A DNA stretch of 64,000 nt from Ephemerocybe angulata (GCA_013368325.1 JAACJK010000111.1:124001-188000), one strand, 5' to 3'. Shown: positions 1-11,851, numbered from the stretch's first letter. Made by a program: numbers and translations. Notes: generated from the letters alone by a model not told the origin.

Positions 1-297
1 TCCTTTTGAAGTTGCAGAGATGCTCAATGCCCTGGTCATGGAGACGACCCCCGAGATCTACTTGGGTATATTAAGCCCACATGTCCATTCTCCATAAATG
101 CAACACTCACCATCCGGCACATGAACTGCTTCTGCTGTTGTCTCGTTGGTGGTAAGGGAGCTGCCGTCTGTGAGTCAGTTTTCATATAATGGGTCAGAAA
201 GGTAGAATAGTCAGGCGTACCTTCGATGTTCCATGGTCTGTCTTCTGAGATACAAGGTAGATGTAAGGGGCGCAATCCGTGTCGTGTCGGACTGTAC
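1..297 (-). CDS. Partial hypothetical gene running off the left edge
   Basis: Read on the minus strand, three segments join in one frame across well-formed introns: about 297-221, 167-111, and 57-1 continuing out of the window. The introns begin GTACGC and GTGAGT and end ACAG and GTAG; the first has a CTGAC branch point just before its acceptor. The joined peptide includes DRPWNIEDGSSLTTNETTAE and DLGGRLHDQGIEHLCNFKR. More exons probably lie upstream to about 540, where a Cys-containing segment (GTVCESAEDE) is open, but I could not fix the start. I do not recognise the family. Support is splice signals and frame continuity only. Confidence 0.3.
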
Positions 298-959
298 CGT
301 CTCAGTATACTCTACGCCATAATATATGAGGTAATTGAAAGGAATGTGATCATGCGCTCTCATGCTGCATTGCCTGGAGCACTGCCCTGTCCTCATGCTC
401 GTGCACTAGTACGCGCCACCGTTGATATGAAATGGGGCCTCGCAAGTTCCACAGCCGCCCCACTGTATCTCATCTTCCGCAGACTCACAGACGGTTCCAA
501 TTGCGCGGACTCCAGCGTTCTCGGTGAAGATATAAACTGTTTTCTAAGATGATATCGAATAGAAGTTGACTCTCAGAGAGTATGAAGCGGAGGCAACATA
601 CCGATGCGGCGATAGAAAGCGATAGGATATGTTCATCATTCACATTGTATCACGGGCGTCTATTTGATATGATCAATCGATAAGACCCTGTGTGGTCTGT
701 TAGGCTATGCTCTGGTGAAAGTATACAAAGTTCAGTCACCTTCTTCGAGCCAAATGAAATCGAACGTGTCGTGCAGTCGTGCCGACCTTCGGAAGAGAAG
801 AAGGAATGGGGACGACGGAGAACCTGGAAATCTGAAAGAGAGGCAGGAAGTTGGGTCGGGACTGAGCCTGGGCCAAACAAGTGCGGACTGTCCAGACATA
901 CTTGAAAACTACCTCAAAGTATCCGCCGTTGCCCTTGAAGCTTGGGTGCCAGATAACGG

Positions 960-2880
960 CTGTGGCAAGGAATGACCTGGGCGTCTATTTCATTCGGTGG
1001 ACTAAGTGGACACCGATATGATGGATTGGACATGTGCCGCAGTCCCTGGCATTCATATCACCGCTGGTGCTCCCAAAACTGGGTCTCTGGGGATTCGAAC
1101 CATCGAAAATCGCCATAAAGCTTGTTTTACACGAGGAGGATTACAGTCTTCTGCGAGATTGGAGAAGATCACGTTCTGTCAGCATACGGTACAAGTCCCC
1201 GCAGAGGATGTCACGCATTTCATCTAGGTAGAGGCTATACTGAACTCTAGGGTCATTGAAGCAAGGCCCGGCGCTGAATTACTCAGAAATATGGTACATG
1301 GTGGGCCTTTCAGCGACGGGCTCACACACACACGGGCTCGCTCAGACACCGTTAAAATGTCTGAGGTGCGTTTGATATTTGACTGAGGGGAATACGGGAC
1401 GACCCGTGGAAACTTGACCGGGAGCTGTCCGTCTGAGACGTTCGTGACCGGTAACTGAAGAAAGACTGGGAATAAAGTTACTTGAGTACGTACTTTTTTG
1501 CCTGCAAGCATGACCCAAGTTATCCGTGTTAACTTGGTCGTTTTTCTAACTTTCCCTCAAGTAAACTTGGCAAAACAATGTATGTAAGAATATAGTTGCT
1601 CCTCGTCCATTACATTTCTTGTTTTGTGTTCCCTTAGTGTTTATTCCAAATTTATTCACTGTTCTGTATGTGTTGGTAGCTTGGAGGACGGGGAAATCCA
1701 TTTGCAGGAGGAGCCGTGCGACAGTGGACAGTGTGTCGCTCAGTTTCTCGCCCTTCTACTCGGTCATATGCCCTCGTTTTTTTAGTAAGCGAATTTCACA
1801 TTATATCCTGGCATTCTTTAGTATAGATAGGAGGCGCTAAAACGCTCAGGTGCGAAGTACCAGGGGTACGGAAAATCTGATCAGGCACGTAGCATTAATT
1901 GTCCATGCATCATCAGAATGGGTTAAGTTCTGGACTTGGTTGAGGTGTCGAGTATATTAGGTGTCAGATTATATACAGTGGTGTACTAACACACCCAGTG
2001 AAACGATGCGGAGGTCAGCGCCCTGAATCTGTCACAGAGGGTTGAGAACTGCTTGCTCCTCGGGTCTCGACACATGGTTTCGGCATAGGTGGACCGAAAA
2101 GGCCAGGAATCAGCATGTCCTGCGCCTTGCTAAGATATGCGCTGAGTAGGGTGGGTGCTCTCATCTTCATCCGCTAGAGTAATGCCCATTTTGCATTGAT
2201 TGTTGTAAAGACTTTGTGGAGAATTCATTTAACTTGGGCAGCTGTGCAACGTTCCGATAGCGGGCATAGCTTTAAATATACGTGTATCTATCCCATAAAA
2301 GACTCTCCTCTTCTCCAAGTTACCTTGAATATGCACTTGACGTTAGCTTGAAGTTAGCTTCAAGTTAACTTGAAGCTAACTTGAAGCTAACGTGCAGGTA
2401 ACTTGGCCTTGCAAAATGTACTTGGCCAGATAATGTTAAATAAAGTTAGTTTTGTATGGGACCCAAGTACGTTACCAACTTACTTTGTGAACCGCCCTGA
2501 AGAAATACACAGCCGGCAGTCCACAACGCTAGTTTGTGATTCACATGCCACTCGAAAGCTTCGGCGACCAGGGAGAAGAACCGCGACAATGGAATCATTC
2601 TGAGTGGGAAGGAGAGATATCCGTCCACCAAACGACGACGAAAGATAGCGGAGACGCACCAATGTGCTACTTATACAAACCTTCACTTAACGAGAGGTTA
2701 TTCTGCGAAGTGGTTATCAGTACGAGCAGCGCGAACGAACCCAGTTACGCGCCCTCCACAGGCAGTTCAAGAGCATGCCTATAGGCCACTCGATCTGAAT
2801 CTTTCCTAATACGAGTGGTGAAGTGCTTTTGAATATTGGGCTGCCAAAGCTGAAAGCGAAAGAGAAGGGCTAGATAATGG
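960..2880. other. Intergenic; no gene seen
   Basis: No open frame with recognisable protein character and no convincing exon chain. The stretch 1475-2480 is rich in short motifs related to AACTTG/CAAGTT in both orientations, which may mark a decayed non-autonomous element; the best structure in it is the palindrome at 2341-2392, listed separately. Confidence 0.5.
2341..2392. repeat. 52-bp near-perfect palindrome
   Basis: The 28-bp core at 2353-2380 is a perfect inverted repeat around GTTAAC. It extends to 52 bp with one mismatched pair. The units are variants of AACTTGAAGCTAAC. In single-stranded form it would make a long hairpin without a loop. Confidence 0.85.
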
Positions 2881-2915
2881 GATGAAGCAAGATATATAAT
2901 ATGGCACGACATGCT

Positions 2916-3334
2916 TCAGTCCATGGGACTCATTGTGTGCCCCTTGGCCTTCTTGTCCTTGTGGGCGCCGGCCTGGTATAATTAATTAGGGCGGGCCTCT
3001 CTATGAAGCCACGGAGATACTAACCTCCTTCAAACTCGAAAAGGTTCGACCGCAAGAGCACTTCCATTTTGATGTGCGCCTGGTAAGCTCATCCACGAGC
3101 TCCCTCGTCGATATATCAACGAGAAGGTGCCGAGCGCCGAGGATGTCGCCTCCATAGTCGCGTGTAGCGAGGTCGTCAAGGTAATCCCTTGCTTCGAAGC
3201 TATCCTGTCAGGTTCCAGTTAGTGATCTGCATTCGACTGGAATTATCGAGAGAACCTCATACATCGTAGTAGGCTGTGGCAGTCGATGCCAGTGCGAGAA
3301 CGATGGGTAGAATGGCAAAAAGCGAGATGCGCAT
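2916..3334 (-). CDS. Small secreted protein with C2H2-like finger (copy A)
   Basis: Three exons on the minus strand, 3334-3263, 3204-3025 and 2972-2916, both junctions in phase 0, give an intact 102-residue protein. Residues 1-21 form a signal peptide (MRISLFAILPIVLALASTATA) [shown in part as MRISLFAILPIVLALA]. The middle is acidic with conserved ARDYLDDLATRDYG and STREL motifs. The C-terminus has C-S-C-G-x2-F, then 12 residues after the second Cys a His (AGAH), and a second His 8 further (KGH): a C2H2-like zinc-finger pattern. The intron lies inside the finger, just before AGAH. Expected to be secreted; function unknown. Paralogues are at 16451 and 18216 on the plus strand and a broken one at 30436. 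Zinc binding is inferred from spacing only. Confidence 0.8.
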
Positions 3335-3419
3335 GTTGACTATAGTGGGGAGTTTGGGTTATTTGTTTGAAGTCCCTTTAGAGATGGTGTGTGTGTGTGT
3401 GAGAGCTTCAAAGCGTTCA

Positions 3420-3427
3420 CTTTTATA
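3420..3427 (-). promoter_or_regulatory. TATA box of secreted finger copy A
   Basis: TATAAAAG on the minus strand, about 86 bp upstream of the start at 3334. Copies B and C have the same octamer about 60 bp before their starts, and further upstream 3450-3720 shares scattered blocks with 16150-16390, so promoter and gene were duplicated together. Confidence 0.6.
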
Positions 3428-3439
3428 CACTGGTGGTTG

Positions 3440-4683
3440 CAGACCCTGAACTCAACCCTACCTCCGTTGGGCAGACTGCGGATAATACAACATAAACGGT
3501 TCAGCTGGAAGTGCGGCACACTGAGCCTTGGAAACGATCAATTTGTTTATCTGGTAGGAGCCAGTCAACTTCTGTCTGTCGGCCGTCCCGGTCGCACACA
3601 ACGGCACACCGATGTGACTATCTTTCGATGCCACATTGGGGTGGGAGCCTTTGGAGAATAACCGTCTCCTCCTGGTCTCCGGGCTCTGCAAAACTGCTTT
3701 CAGCACATGGTAGCTGGGTGATGTCCACTTTCTGTCACAATCTATGGCTGAGTTGAGACGATGCGGGGCGTGCTAGCGTGTAACGTACGAGAAAACGTAG
3801 CGGATTTGCCAGTGTCGAAGCCAAGTCGACCGACTCAACATGCCGCTATCGAGTCTTGTACGTTTGAGACCTCCTTCGGACATAGCTTATTGCTTTTTTG
3901 GTTCAGGACTTTTACACTAAGGGTTCCGCTGTTGCTTAGCTCTTCCCGCTTTGTCAAACTGAAGCAGAAGGGAGATACCGGGGTGAATTACCAAATGTGC
4001 GTTCGAAGAAGCGAGCACGGGTTTGATTGCGATGGGTAGTGCAGATGATAAAGTCGCAGTGTATGTTTATTTTCAAATTTCAACACTTAAGCAGACACAA
4101 TCATCATATACTTAGTAGAGTGAGTGCCAACCATCTTCGTCCGTGTGATCGTAATGCTATTTACATACAGCCAATGTAGGTGTAGTGTGTGCTCCATGAC
4201 ACCGTCGCATGGCACGGCGGAGAGTAGAACGCTAACCGGCGGGCCTACCGAACGAAAGCACGATCTGGCCTCCGAGTCGGATTAGATGGTATCCAAGAGC
4301 GAATACATATCCATTCCAGACGCAGTCGACGCACACCCCCGCTGGATCTATTTCAGCTGTGCATCCGAAACTGAGAGTGAGTGCCTCGCAGCGAGGTATC
4401 CGAGGTTGCCCCTAGCCTCAGGCTGTATCGATCGATGGTGCAGATTAACAGGGATAGTCCCGCCACCGATGTTTGCATGGTCAAAACTTCATGTCGCGAT
4501 ACAGCGACAAGAAGGACGAGAGAGAAGTATAAAATCATTCTGGGCACGAAGAAGACAGATCAGACCATCGAACGGTAACGAAAGGTCGGGGGAACGCACC
4601 CAAAGTACCACAACCACGATACAGATACGAGGCCTTCTGCAAGCGTTGATGAGTACGAAAGACCCAACAAGCTCCGAGGCACC
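3440..4683. other. Intergenic with duplicated promoter sequence
   Basis: The part next to copy A (3450-3720) resembles the upstream region of copies B and C (for example the AAGATAG and CAGATAAAC blocks). From 3760 to 4683 I see no supported gene; open frames crossing the transposon end at 4692 are fortuitous. Confidence 0.5.
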
Positions 4684-4691
4684 CACCAACC
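4684..4691. repeat. Target site duplication, left copy
   Basis: CACCAACC directly abuts the left terminal inverted repeat of the transposon. The identical octamer follows the right end at 11841-11848. Confidence 0.95.
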
Positions 4692-4726
4692 AGGACCCCC
4701 CTATAAGCCTAGATATCCCCAATCTT
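4692..4726. repeat. Left terminal inverted repeat
   Basis: First 14 bp match the right terminus exactly; 29 of 35 positions match overall. The run of six C gives the end a marked strand bias. Confidence 0.92.
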
Positions 4727-4740
4727 CATGCGACGAAAAA
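4727..4740 (+). repeat. Subterminal motif, left
   Basis: CATGCGACGAAAA directly follows the left terminal repeat. Related ATGCGCCGAA motifs follow near 4766 and 4858. The same motifs, in the same orientation, occur near the right end at 11709 and 11751. A role as transposase binding sites is an inference. Confidence 0.6.
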
Positions 4741-6036
4741 TGGTCCCAAATCGGCCAGACCCCCGAGTTATATGCGCCGAATATAGACGAATTCATGACC
4801 CTTCCCTGATAAATATGTGCCGGATCAAGGTCCGTCGCCAGCGCCCACCGATTTTCATGCGCCGAATACAGGTCAGGCAAATGGCCTCCGCGAGGTACCG
4901 GATGGGTTCACCGTGAGGGGCGGGTGAACATTCCAAGCAGCCGATATTTACTACGACCCTGAAATTGCCCCAAGAGGGTGAAACAGGCACTCAGACGCCT
5001 TTCAAATGGAGTGGGATGGGCGCTAGGCTGGGAGGAGCGGGGTTTTTGCGCTCCGGCCATCAATTGCAATAAGTGCAACTCTACCCTCAACCACCATGAC
5101 GCCGACGGCTACATATCTTGTTTCTGCCTTCAAGGTGGCTAAGTGCGATATTGTGGCCCTCAAAATGCACGAACCGTGCAAAGAAACTCTCAACTTCAAT
5201 TTCTGGTGACCGAGCGATGCACAACCGAAGGCCGTTTCATCATGGAGAATGGTTGACCACCACGAAGATATAACGCGACCCTGCATTGCTCGCCTCGATC
5301 CCCGACTTCAAGAGATTAACTTTCTCCTCTTGGGGTGCTGCGTTCGGTGTTGGAGACCTCAAGATCCGCCTTTCTATTGAGGGAGACTGGTGCCGCCCAA
5401 TGGACAAGCAGGAGAGTCCCACAATAATCGGTGCGTAAATTCCGTTTCTTTTCACCTTGCCATTTTGGTGGTTCATGGACCGCCAGGTGGACGTGGTGCT
5501 CGCGCTTTTCAATGGATTTGTGGATGCTGAACAGCGTTACTTGCGTTTCAGATCACATCTCTGGTCCAGGGACCCCCCGCCTGGAATCCATATATACGAC
5601 GGCCAAAACACGATACTCGACATCGTCCTCGTCTTCCCCCGCTATCTAATCCCTCGACACCTCATCCACTTCAAACCAAGCCTCTGCGATGTCGCGAAAG
5701 AAAGGTAGATCCGCCTCCACGCTGAGAAAGTGTTCGTTTACTCACCATTCATTGAAGCATTCCACACAAAGCCTTGCCTTCAACCGTCGACGACCTTACA
5801 CTCCTTAAATCTTCCTGCCATCGCCGCAACCTTCTTTCTTCTCGCCCTCCTCCTCGGTACAACCCTTAGTAGCCAACAGTTCATTAATTTTATCATCCTT
5901 CATTCGCTTTCCACTTCAGCTTCGTCTACGGTCATTGGTATCCTCATCCTTATATTTTACTTTCTCCTCTATTGTACGTGCCTCTGTGAGTAACGCTCCC
6001 GCACTTCAGTTGGACCACCACTAACGAGAATATCAG
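4741..6036 (+). other. 5' region of the transposon, coding content unresolved
   Basis: About 1.3 kb between the left end and the first secure exon. One segment, 4974-5138, is open and has protein character (GWALGWEERG, then two Cys pairs CNKC and CFC), and another around 5460-5700 is open after a plausible acceptor, but neither joins cleanly to the main gene. The main gene needs an upstream exon ending in phase 1; donors GTACGT near 5976 and GTGAGT near 5989 fit the acceptor at 6036, but the exon they would close (5730 onward) is hydrophobic and unconvincing. Confidence 0.4.
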
Positions 6037-9000
6037 ACCATGTCGCTCGCCCCAACGACCTGTTTGTCCTCGTCAGGACGATCCTTGGCTATCGAAGGCG
6101 CTACCACAGGTCTCATGTTTACCACATGCGTATCGATCGCCTGAGAAAGATAATGAAGACGCAAGGCTTCCGTATCCCGCAGATTTTCGAACTTCCTCGC
6201 CATGGACGTCCACCCCGAAGTGCTTCCCACCTTTACGATCTCGCCGACTTCGTTTGCTCCCGCCCAAACCTAGCAGACTCCAACAACCACCTTTGGCTGG
6301 CACTCAGGACTTTCCTCGAGCACGGTTCGCTTCCTCCCCGCCATGGTGGAGGAATAGGGAGAGCTCAAGCGGAACCCGAAGCGACCGCTCCCTCTGCCTG
6401 GTTGGATAGGGTGGAGACGTTGGACAACACAGAGTTGGTCGATGAATGCCGAGAGTTGCTTGCACGACTTCCCGCCGAGAACAAGAAGTTCAAGTTATCG
6501 GTACCTGGTGTTTCGCTCTACCCACGCGAACTTGTAGCCTTCCTTGGCGATACTTGGCTTGACGATTCGGCCATCTACGCGGGGTGCCGCTACCTTCGAT
6601 ATCATGTTTCTGACCCCACCATCGCCTTCGCCGATACATTCCATCTACCTCTCCTGAAGAAGGAGCGCGAAACATCCCTGACCTACACACCTCGCCATAC
6701 GGAGCTCGACGAATCGCTGCTCCCTGGTGCCGACCAGCCTGTTACCCGTGTTTTCCTCCCTCTACATGTTCATGGCGCTCATTGGACGCTATTCTATCTC
6801 GATCTTGAGGCGGGCACATATTCGTACGCCGACTGTCTCTGGCGAGATGAGACGCCTCCCCTCGAAGATTTAGAGATTATATTTTGGTGGTTGAACGGCC
6901 TCGGGATCGACGTCCCTTCCCTGCGACGCGTCCCGTTTGAGAGTCTCCTCAGGACAGCCTTTGGCGATGATTCCGACATTGTATTACCGGTGCAGAAGGA
7001 TAGTTCGTCATGCGGTGTCATTGTCTTGAACCTCATGGCAGCCCTCTTGCTCAACCGCGATATTTGGTCGCAAGACCGTGCTGCCCACGAGCGCTTAATG
7101 TGGTTTATCCGCCTGGCGCAGGATGTTCCCACTTACGAGTCAGATGTAGACTCAGACGTAGACTCAGACGACGAGGTAAGCCTACAGTTATTTTGTTACC
7201 AATCTCAACTCACTGAGCTCACCTAGGATGGACCAAGCGACGACACGGGGAACGACTCCACAGAAGGTGATTCTGATTGGGTCCAGGTGTCGCAACCCCA
7301 CTCCCCTACTTCTCGGAACGCAGTCTCGGGCTCCTCGACCCTCCCCAGTTCATCCATGCCCTCCATCCCTTCCTCGCCCACCGGTTCCTCGTTCCCCAGA
7401 AACTCTTCGACTCTCGGAAAACGTCGCCACAAGGTAGCCGTGTCGTTGCCCCCCTTTTCCAGGCCTCAACTCCTTCTCTCCGATGACTCGGAGTTCTCTG
7501 ACTCTGGCGAATCTCGCTATCTTAAACGTCGGCGGCGACACGTTGGACCTCGAGCGGGCACATCCTGGGCACGCCAGAAAGATCTCAAAGCACGGTCGAA
7601 GGATAAGGAGTTCAAGGCGCACAGAATGAAGCTGGACAACTTTCGCTCCAAGATTCGCGTCCTTGATTCACATGCCGAGTTCCAAGCTGAGGATCCCATT
7701 GCTGTTCGCTGCTCTGCGTGCACGCAATGGATCTACATGCGCGCTCTCTACGACACTCTTAGGTTTTCGGAGCATCGAGGGTCAAGGAAGTGCCGAGGGC
7801 TGCAGGCCACCGGCATGGTTTCCAAATCCCTTTGGTCAATGGGGTTTGTGTACAAGAAGTCGGTACGATCAACTGCGACATGCATGGTCCCTGTCCCCTG
7901 TCCTGGTCTCACTCGTCAATCCGACCCCCGAATCGACAACTACTTGGCTCGCACTTCCGTGCCGAACGGTGGAGCTCCATCACGAACAGCCCTTGCTCGC
8001 AATCTCTTTGGTGTCGATGCTCAGTGGAGCGGACTCACAAAGAAGCAGCGGCGGATGGTCCTTAGGCGGGAGAAGAGCCTCGCGGTCTGGAGGAACATGC
8101 ACGATATCGAGGCTGTCTTCTCCACGGTGTGCACGACGACCGTATACTGTGGAAGCGACTGTGATCCACCGCCGTGCGAGGCTTGCGATGCACTCTACAA
8201 GGTGCATACCTTCCAGGTGGCTATTAGAAGGCCATTGCCTAAGGAGGTGAACATGAAGTTCACCCCAAAGGCCTATCGGTGCAGTCAGCTGGGGGAGATA
8301 TATTTGAAATATACAGGTGTTCGGGAACTGATGGAGAAGGTATGTGTTGCGCTCATCTCAATGCTTTTGTGTCACTCATAACAAGTGCTGGTGTCAGGAT
8401 GACGGCAAATCGCCCTGGTTGAAGTTTGCTGTCGGTGTCGTTGAAGGAAAGTACGACTCCGATGTCCTCCTTGGAATGGTGGAAGCGTTCATCGCGAAAG
8501 CCGACAGGCTAGAGAAAGGGAAGAGCCTCCGCAATATGAAGTACTCGAGCGCGTTCAGTGACTTTTGCGATGTCATTGCCTGTCTTTCCCCCGTCACGTA
8601 CCGTACGTTCCAAGAGCATTTTGGCGGCAGGAGTATGGAAAGCATGCGGTGAGCAGACCAAAATACCCGTGCTGCAAAATGAAACTAACCGTTCGTATAG
8701 CCGTATCCGTGCACGAGGACCTCGTTTCCAGCCCGGTTTCTCGCCTGAGAATGTGGCCGCCGTTGCCGATCTACTGGAGAAGTACGACTATGAAGGACCA
8801 CTGTCCCTCTCTTGGGATGACACTGAACTTGCGCCGGCTGTCTCAATCTACCAAGAGTCAAAGGATGTGTGCGTCATAATTGGAGGGGGTGATGATGTAG
8901 TGCGCGTCGGGCCTGGGGACGACATTGACGCTGTCCTTTCCAATGCCGAGCTCACGAAGGCAACCAAACTCCGTATCTGGCTTCTCACCATTCCTATCCC

Positions 9001-11570
9001 CAAGATACCCCCCATCCTTATTGCTGCTGTTGCTCGTGGAGCGTCATCCTCAGCCATCGAGTTGAAGCAGATGCATGACCGGGTGACCCAACTCCTCCAT
9101 CGGCACGATATCTATCCCATTTCGGGCGCAAGCGACGGAACAGAAACGGAGCGGTCACTTCAATCCATGATCTTGCGTAGCGCTCCATCCTCCAAGACCT
9201 TCACCATTCCGAACTCTCGCCTCAGCGCAGCCAATATCTCTCTGACCATCCCCTTCGTCGACGGCCGACATCCCTTTGTTGCTGTGCAGGATTCTAAGCA
9301 CGCTCTGAAAACGGCCCGCAACCAGATCTTGACTGGCGCACGGCTGCTCACAATTGGAAACGATGTACTCCATTACCAGCAGCTCCTCGAATCTGCTTAT
9401 GCAGGTAGCCCTCTCCTTACTGCTGATGTTGGCTCTGGGCTCGACCGGCAAGATGATCGTGCGGCGGCGCGTGTCTTCTCGGCGAAGATGTTAGAATACA
9501 ATCTCACCAATAACCCACAGCAGCGCGCACTCTCTATCTACTTGTTTGTCCTCGGCGAACTTGTAGATGCCTGGCAGAACCGCCAGATCAGCCATCGCGT
9601 TCGGGCGAAGATGGTGATGCGAGCGCGATTCTTCCTCACAACCTGGCGCTCACATATCGACGCACATCCACAACACTCCGTACATGTCCACTTCATCTCC
9701 CGAGAGTCGTTCGACATCTTCATCACTCTCTGTGATAGCCTCCTCGCTCTCATGATTGTGCATCGTGTGCACCATCCCAAATGCCCCTTCTGCCCCTGGT
9801 TACATTCCACCGAGCCCTGCGAACATGTCTTTGGCGTCATTCGTAAAATCAAGCCCGATTTCACCTACGCCGATATGCTTGCTGTAGAGCGAAAGCTCGC
9901 AGTGTTGATCTCCGGTGCTTTCAAGAACTTGACCCCCGAGCAGAAGGCGAGTGCAACGTCAGCAGGCTACCACCACACATATTTCGATTGTCATGGGCTT
10001 GATCTTCATGAACTTGCCCAGCTGCCAACGGATTTGGAACTCGCGCACGCATCGGACGCCGCCTTCGATGAAGCATCGCAGCTTTTGTCCTATCTCAACA
10101 TCTCAGCCACCAAATTCCTCGCCAAGTATGTTGCGCCGCCGAGCCAACAACGCCCTGCTGCAGCTCCATCCCCTCAACAAACGATCGCTTCCCTTCTCTC
10201 ACTGTACGACAATACCTGGCGCGGGAAGGATATCACTAAGTGCGAGCTCGCGATTGCGGCAGAGAGTGCTGCAAAGTCTCAAGAAATGTACGTCGTTCTC
10301 CTTTCGAATTGGCCCACTTTCTGATGTACATACAGTGAAGAACTCCCCGAAACGTTGCCCGAGGATGTTGAAGCCATTAAGGGCCTTCTATCGTCGATGT
10401 GTCTTGACATTGTGCCGTCGACATCAGCTGTGAATGCCGTCGTGAGTCTTTCGTCAATTTGGCAGTATCCCCAATAACTTAGGTGTTTTCAGAACCTCTT
10501 TTCACCTCTCTCCCTCGTCGACGACAGCAACACCCTCCAGATTGACGCTGTGGTTGCCGAACGTGCCCAACACGAGACCGAATTCGCCCGTCGCGCTGTT
10601 CGCAAGACTGCTAATGCCCCTATCATAATGGAAATGAATGCTCGCACCTTGGCACGCGCCTTTACCGAGGGACTAACCTTACGGGAGCAACTAACCTCCA
10701 AATTGAAGGAGATTGAGGTTGAAGTAGTGACTGAGGCTCGGCGGACGGGTGGGGTTGGTCGGCAGATTCGCCATACTGGCACCTTCGCTGGGCATTTGAC
10801 AACAACGCAGGCCGAAACGAAGGCTACGGTGAAGGGTGCAGCTGCCACCGTACGTTTTCTACCCACCCAAAGCCCATTTCTTTGCTGACCTCTATCCTTC
10901 AGAAATTTCTTCAGCTTCGGGACAAGGCCCTGGCGCCCCTACGAGGCTACGCCCATGAGAATCTACCGACGGCCAATATCAGTCCTATCAATCCACTCAG
11001 CCAGGGCCAGCTTGTCATCGCCCTTCTCCCATCTTTGGATAAGGGTGGAATAACGGAGGTTTTCCTCGGCGAAGGTAAAGCCATTCATCCTTTTCGTATT
11101 CTCCTGCTAACAGTGTCTCGACAACTCTAGTTGTAACATCTTATTCCAAAGGAAACGGAAAGAACGCGAAGCACGACTGGGCGACCGGCATCGAGAATCT
11201 TGGTGTCGCATCCTACATCTATGTGCGCAAGTTCGTCCCGCTCGCAGGGGACTCTGTTTTCACTGCTCTCTCATGCCCGGAACTCTCGACTGTGACACTC
11301 GTCCAAGTCCCCCGAACCCACCTTCTCTTTTCTCTCGGAACATTCACAATCAGCCGTGGCCAGTCAGTTTCTGTGAACGGTTTCGACTACGGAGTGCTCA
11401 ACTTATGTGCGACATCCACTGCTCTCTTCACTACACTCCGTAACCGCAGAGGTCTTTTATCCGAATGTATCAGGGTCTTGAAGGCTCTTGTGGCGGGTAA
11501 GGATGTTGGACCGACGACGGCCTTTGTGATGGAGGCGGCAGACGAGACTGAATCGGAACGCGACGACTAA
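6037..11570 (+). CDS. Ulp1-like protease / DDE-like transposase polyprotein
   Basis: Eight exons, all in frame: 6037-7175, 7227-8339, 8398-8648, 8701-10287, 10336-10441, 10493-10849, 10903-11074, 11131-11570; introns are 48-58 nt. About 1720 residues, with the N-terminal exon unresolved (the first in-frame Met is at 6126). Exon 1 carries a C48/Ulp1 cysteine protease core: HW (His codon 6780), YADCL, and Q-x5-CG (Cys codon 7011). A low-complexity acidic and basic linker and a C-x2-C...H...C segment (VRCSAC) follow. Exon 4 holds candidate RNase H-fold acidic residues: LSWDDTE (8816), QDSKHALKTARNQ (9290) and STEPCEHVFG (9812/9821). SUMO-protease domains joined to transposases are known in fungal elements; here the protease could process the protein or act on host SUMO. 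I recall a widespread Agaricomycete family with the same D-S/P-KH-x2-KT motif, unverified. No stop or frameshift in any exon, so it may be active. Confidence 0.85.
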
Positions 11571-11708
11571 ACTGCCTTCCCCTCATGGTTCTTTATACGT
11601 ATTACACTTCCTTCCCCTCTATACACTCTTTCTACTGTCGTTAGTCTTATTTATCGGGCTTAAACTGCATTTTTGAGCTTAAGTACCATCTCCGGAGCTC
11701 CGGTCAAT

Positions 11709-11721
11709 CATGCGACGAAAA
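11709..11721 (+). repeat. Subterminal motif, right
   Basis: CATGCGACGAAAA, the same orientation as the copy at 4727, followed by ATGCGCCGAAAA near 11751. Direct rather than inverted placement at the two ends is unusual for simple transposase sites. Confidence 0.6.
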
Positions 11722-11805
11722 GTACCCAAAAACAGTAGGTCCTGATACTTATGCGCCGAAAATGCCGGAAGGGGCCGTGACGAATTTTGACGTTTTTGGC
11801 TTCCC

Positions 11806-11840
11806 AAGAATGGGGGTCTCTGTGCATATAGGGGGGTCCT
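11806..11840. repeat. Right terminal inverted repeat
   Basis: Ends TATAGGGGGGTCCT, complementary to the left end over 14 of 14 and then 15 of 21 positions. Confidence 0.92.
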
Positions 11841-11848
11841 CACCAACC
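11841..11848. repeat. Target site duplication, right copy
   Basis: CACCAACC, identical to 4684-4691. It lies in the 3' flank of the TRIP4-like gene, three bases beyond its stop codon on the minus strand. Confidence 0.95.
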
Positions 11849-11851
11849 CAG

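Larger units (their letters stand above)
4692..11840 (+). mobile_element. Complete DNA transposon, 7149 bp, Ulp1 protease plus transposase
   Basis: Termini are inverted repeats: AGGACCCCCCTATA at 4692-4705 and its complement TATAGGGGGGTCCT at 11827-11840 are perfect, and the match continues to 29 of 35 positions. It is flanked by a perfect 8-bp duplication, CACCAACC. Inside is one long plus-strand gene, 6037-11570, with no broken frame. Subterminal motifs CATGCGACGAAAA lie near both ends in the same orientation. Eight-base duplications are known for hAT, P and Zisupton-like elements; the encoded protein does not show a hAT dimerisation domain that I can recognise, so the superfamily is left open. 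The intact duplication and frame argue for recent movement. The right end lies 11 bp from the stop codon of the neighbouring TRIP4-like gene. Confidence 0.93.

Noticed and set aside
1083..1180. A possible minus-strand tRNA with B-box GGTTCGAATCC
   Set aside because: No A box at a suitable distance and no pairing acceptor or T stem; only the B-box-like word is present.
4286..4786. Plus-strand open frame of 166 codons
   Set aside because: It crosses the left end of the transposon at 4692, has no motif, and its codon use is not like that of neighbouring genes.
5730..5993. Hydrophobic plus-strand frame as the first exon of the transposase
   Set aside because: Donor phase fits, but a membrane-like leader is out of character for a transposase and the sequence is pyrimidine-rich like an intron or leader; left unresolved.
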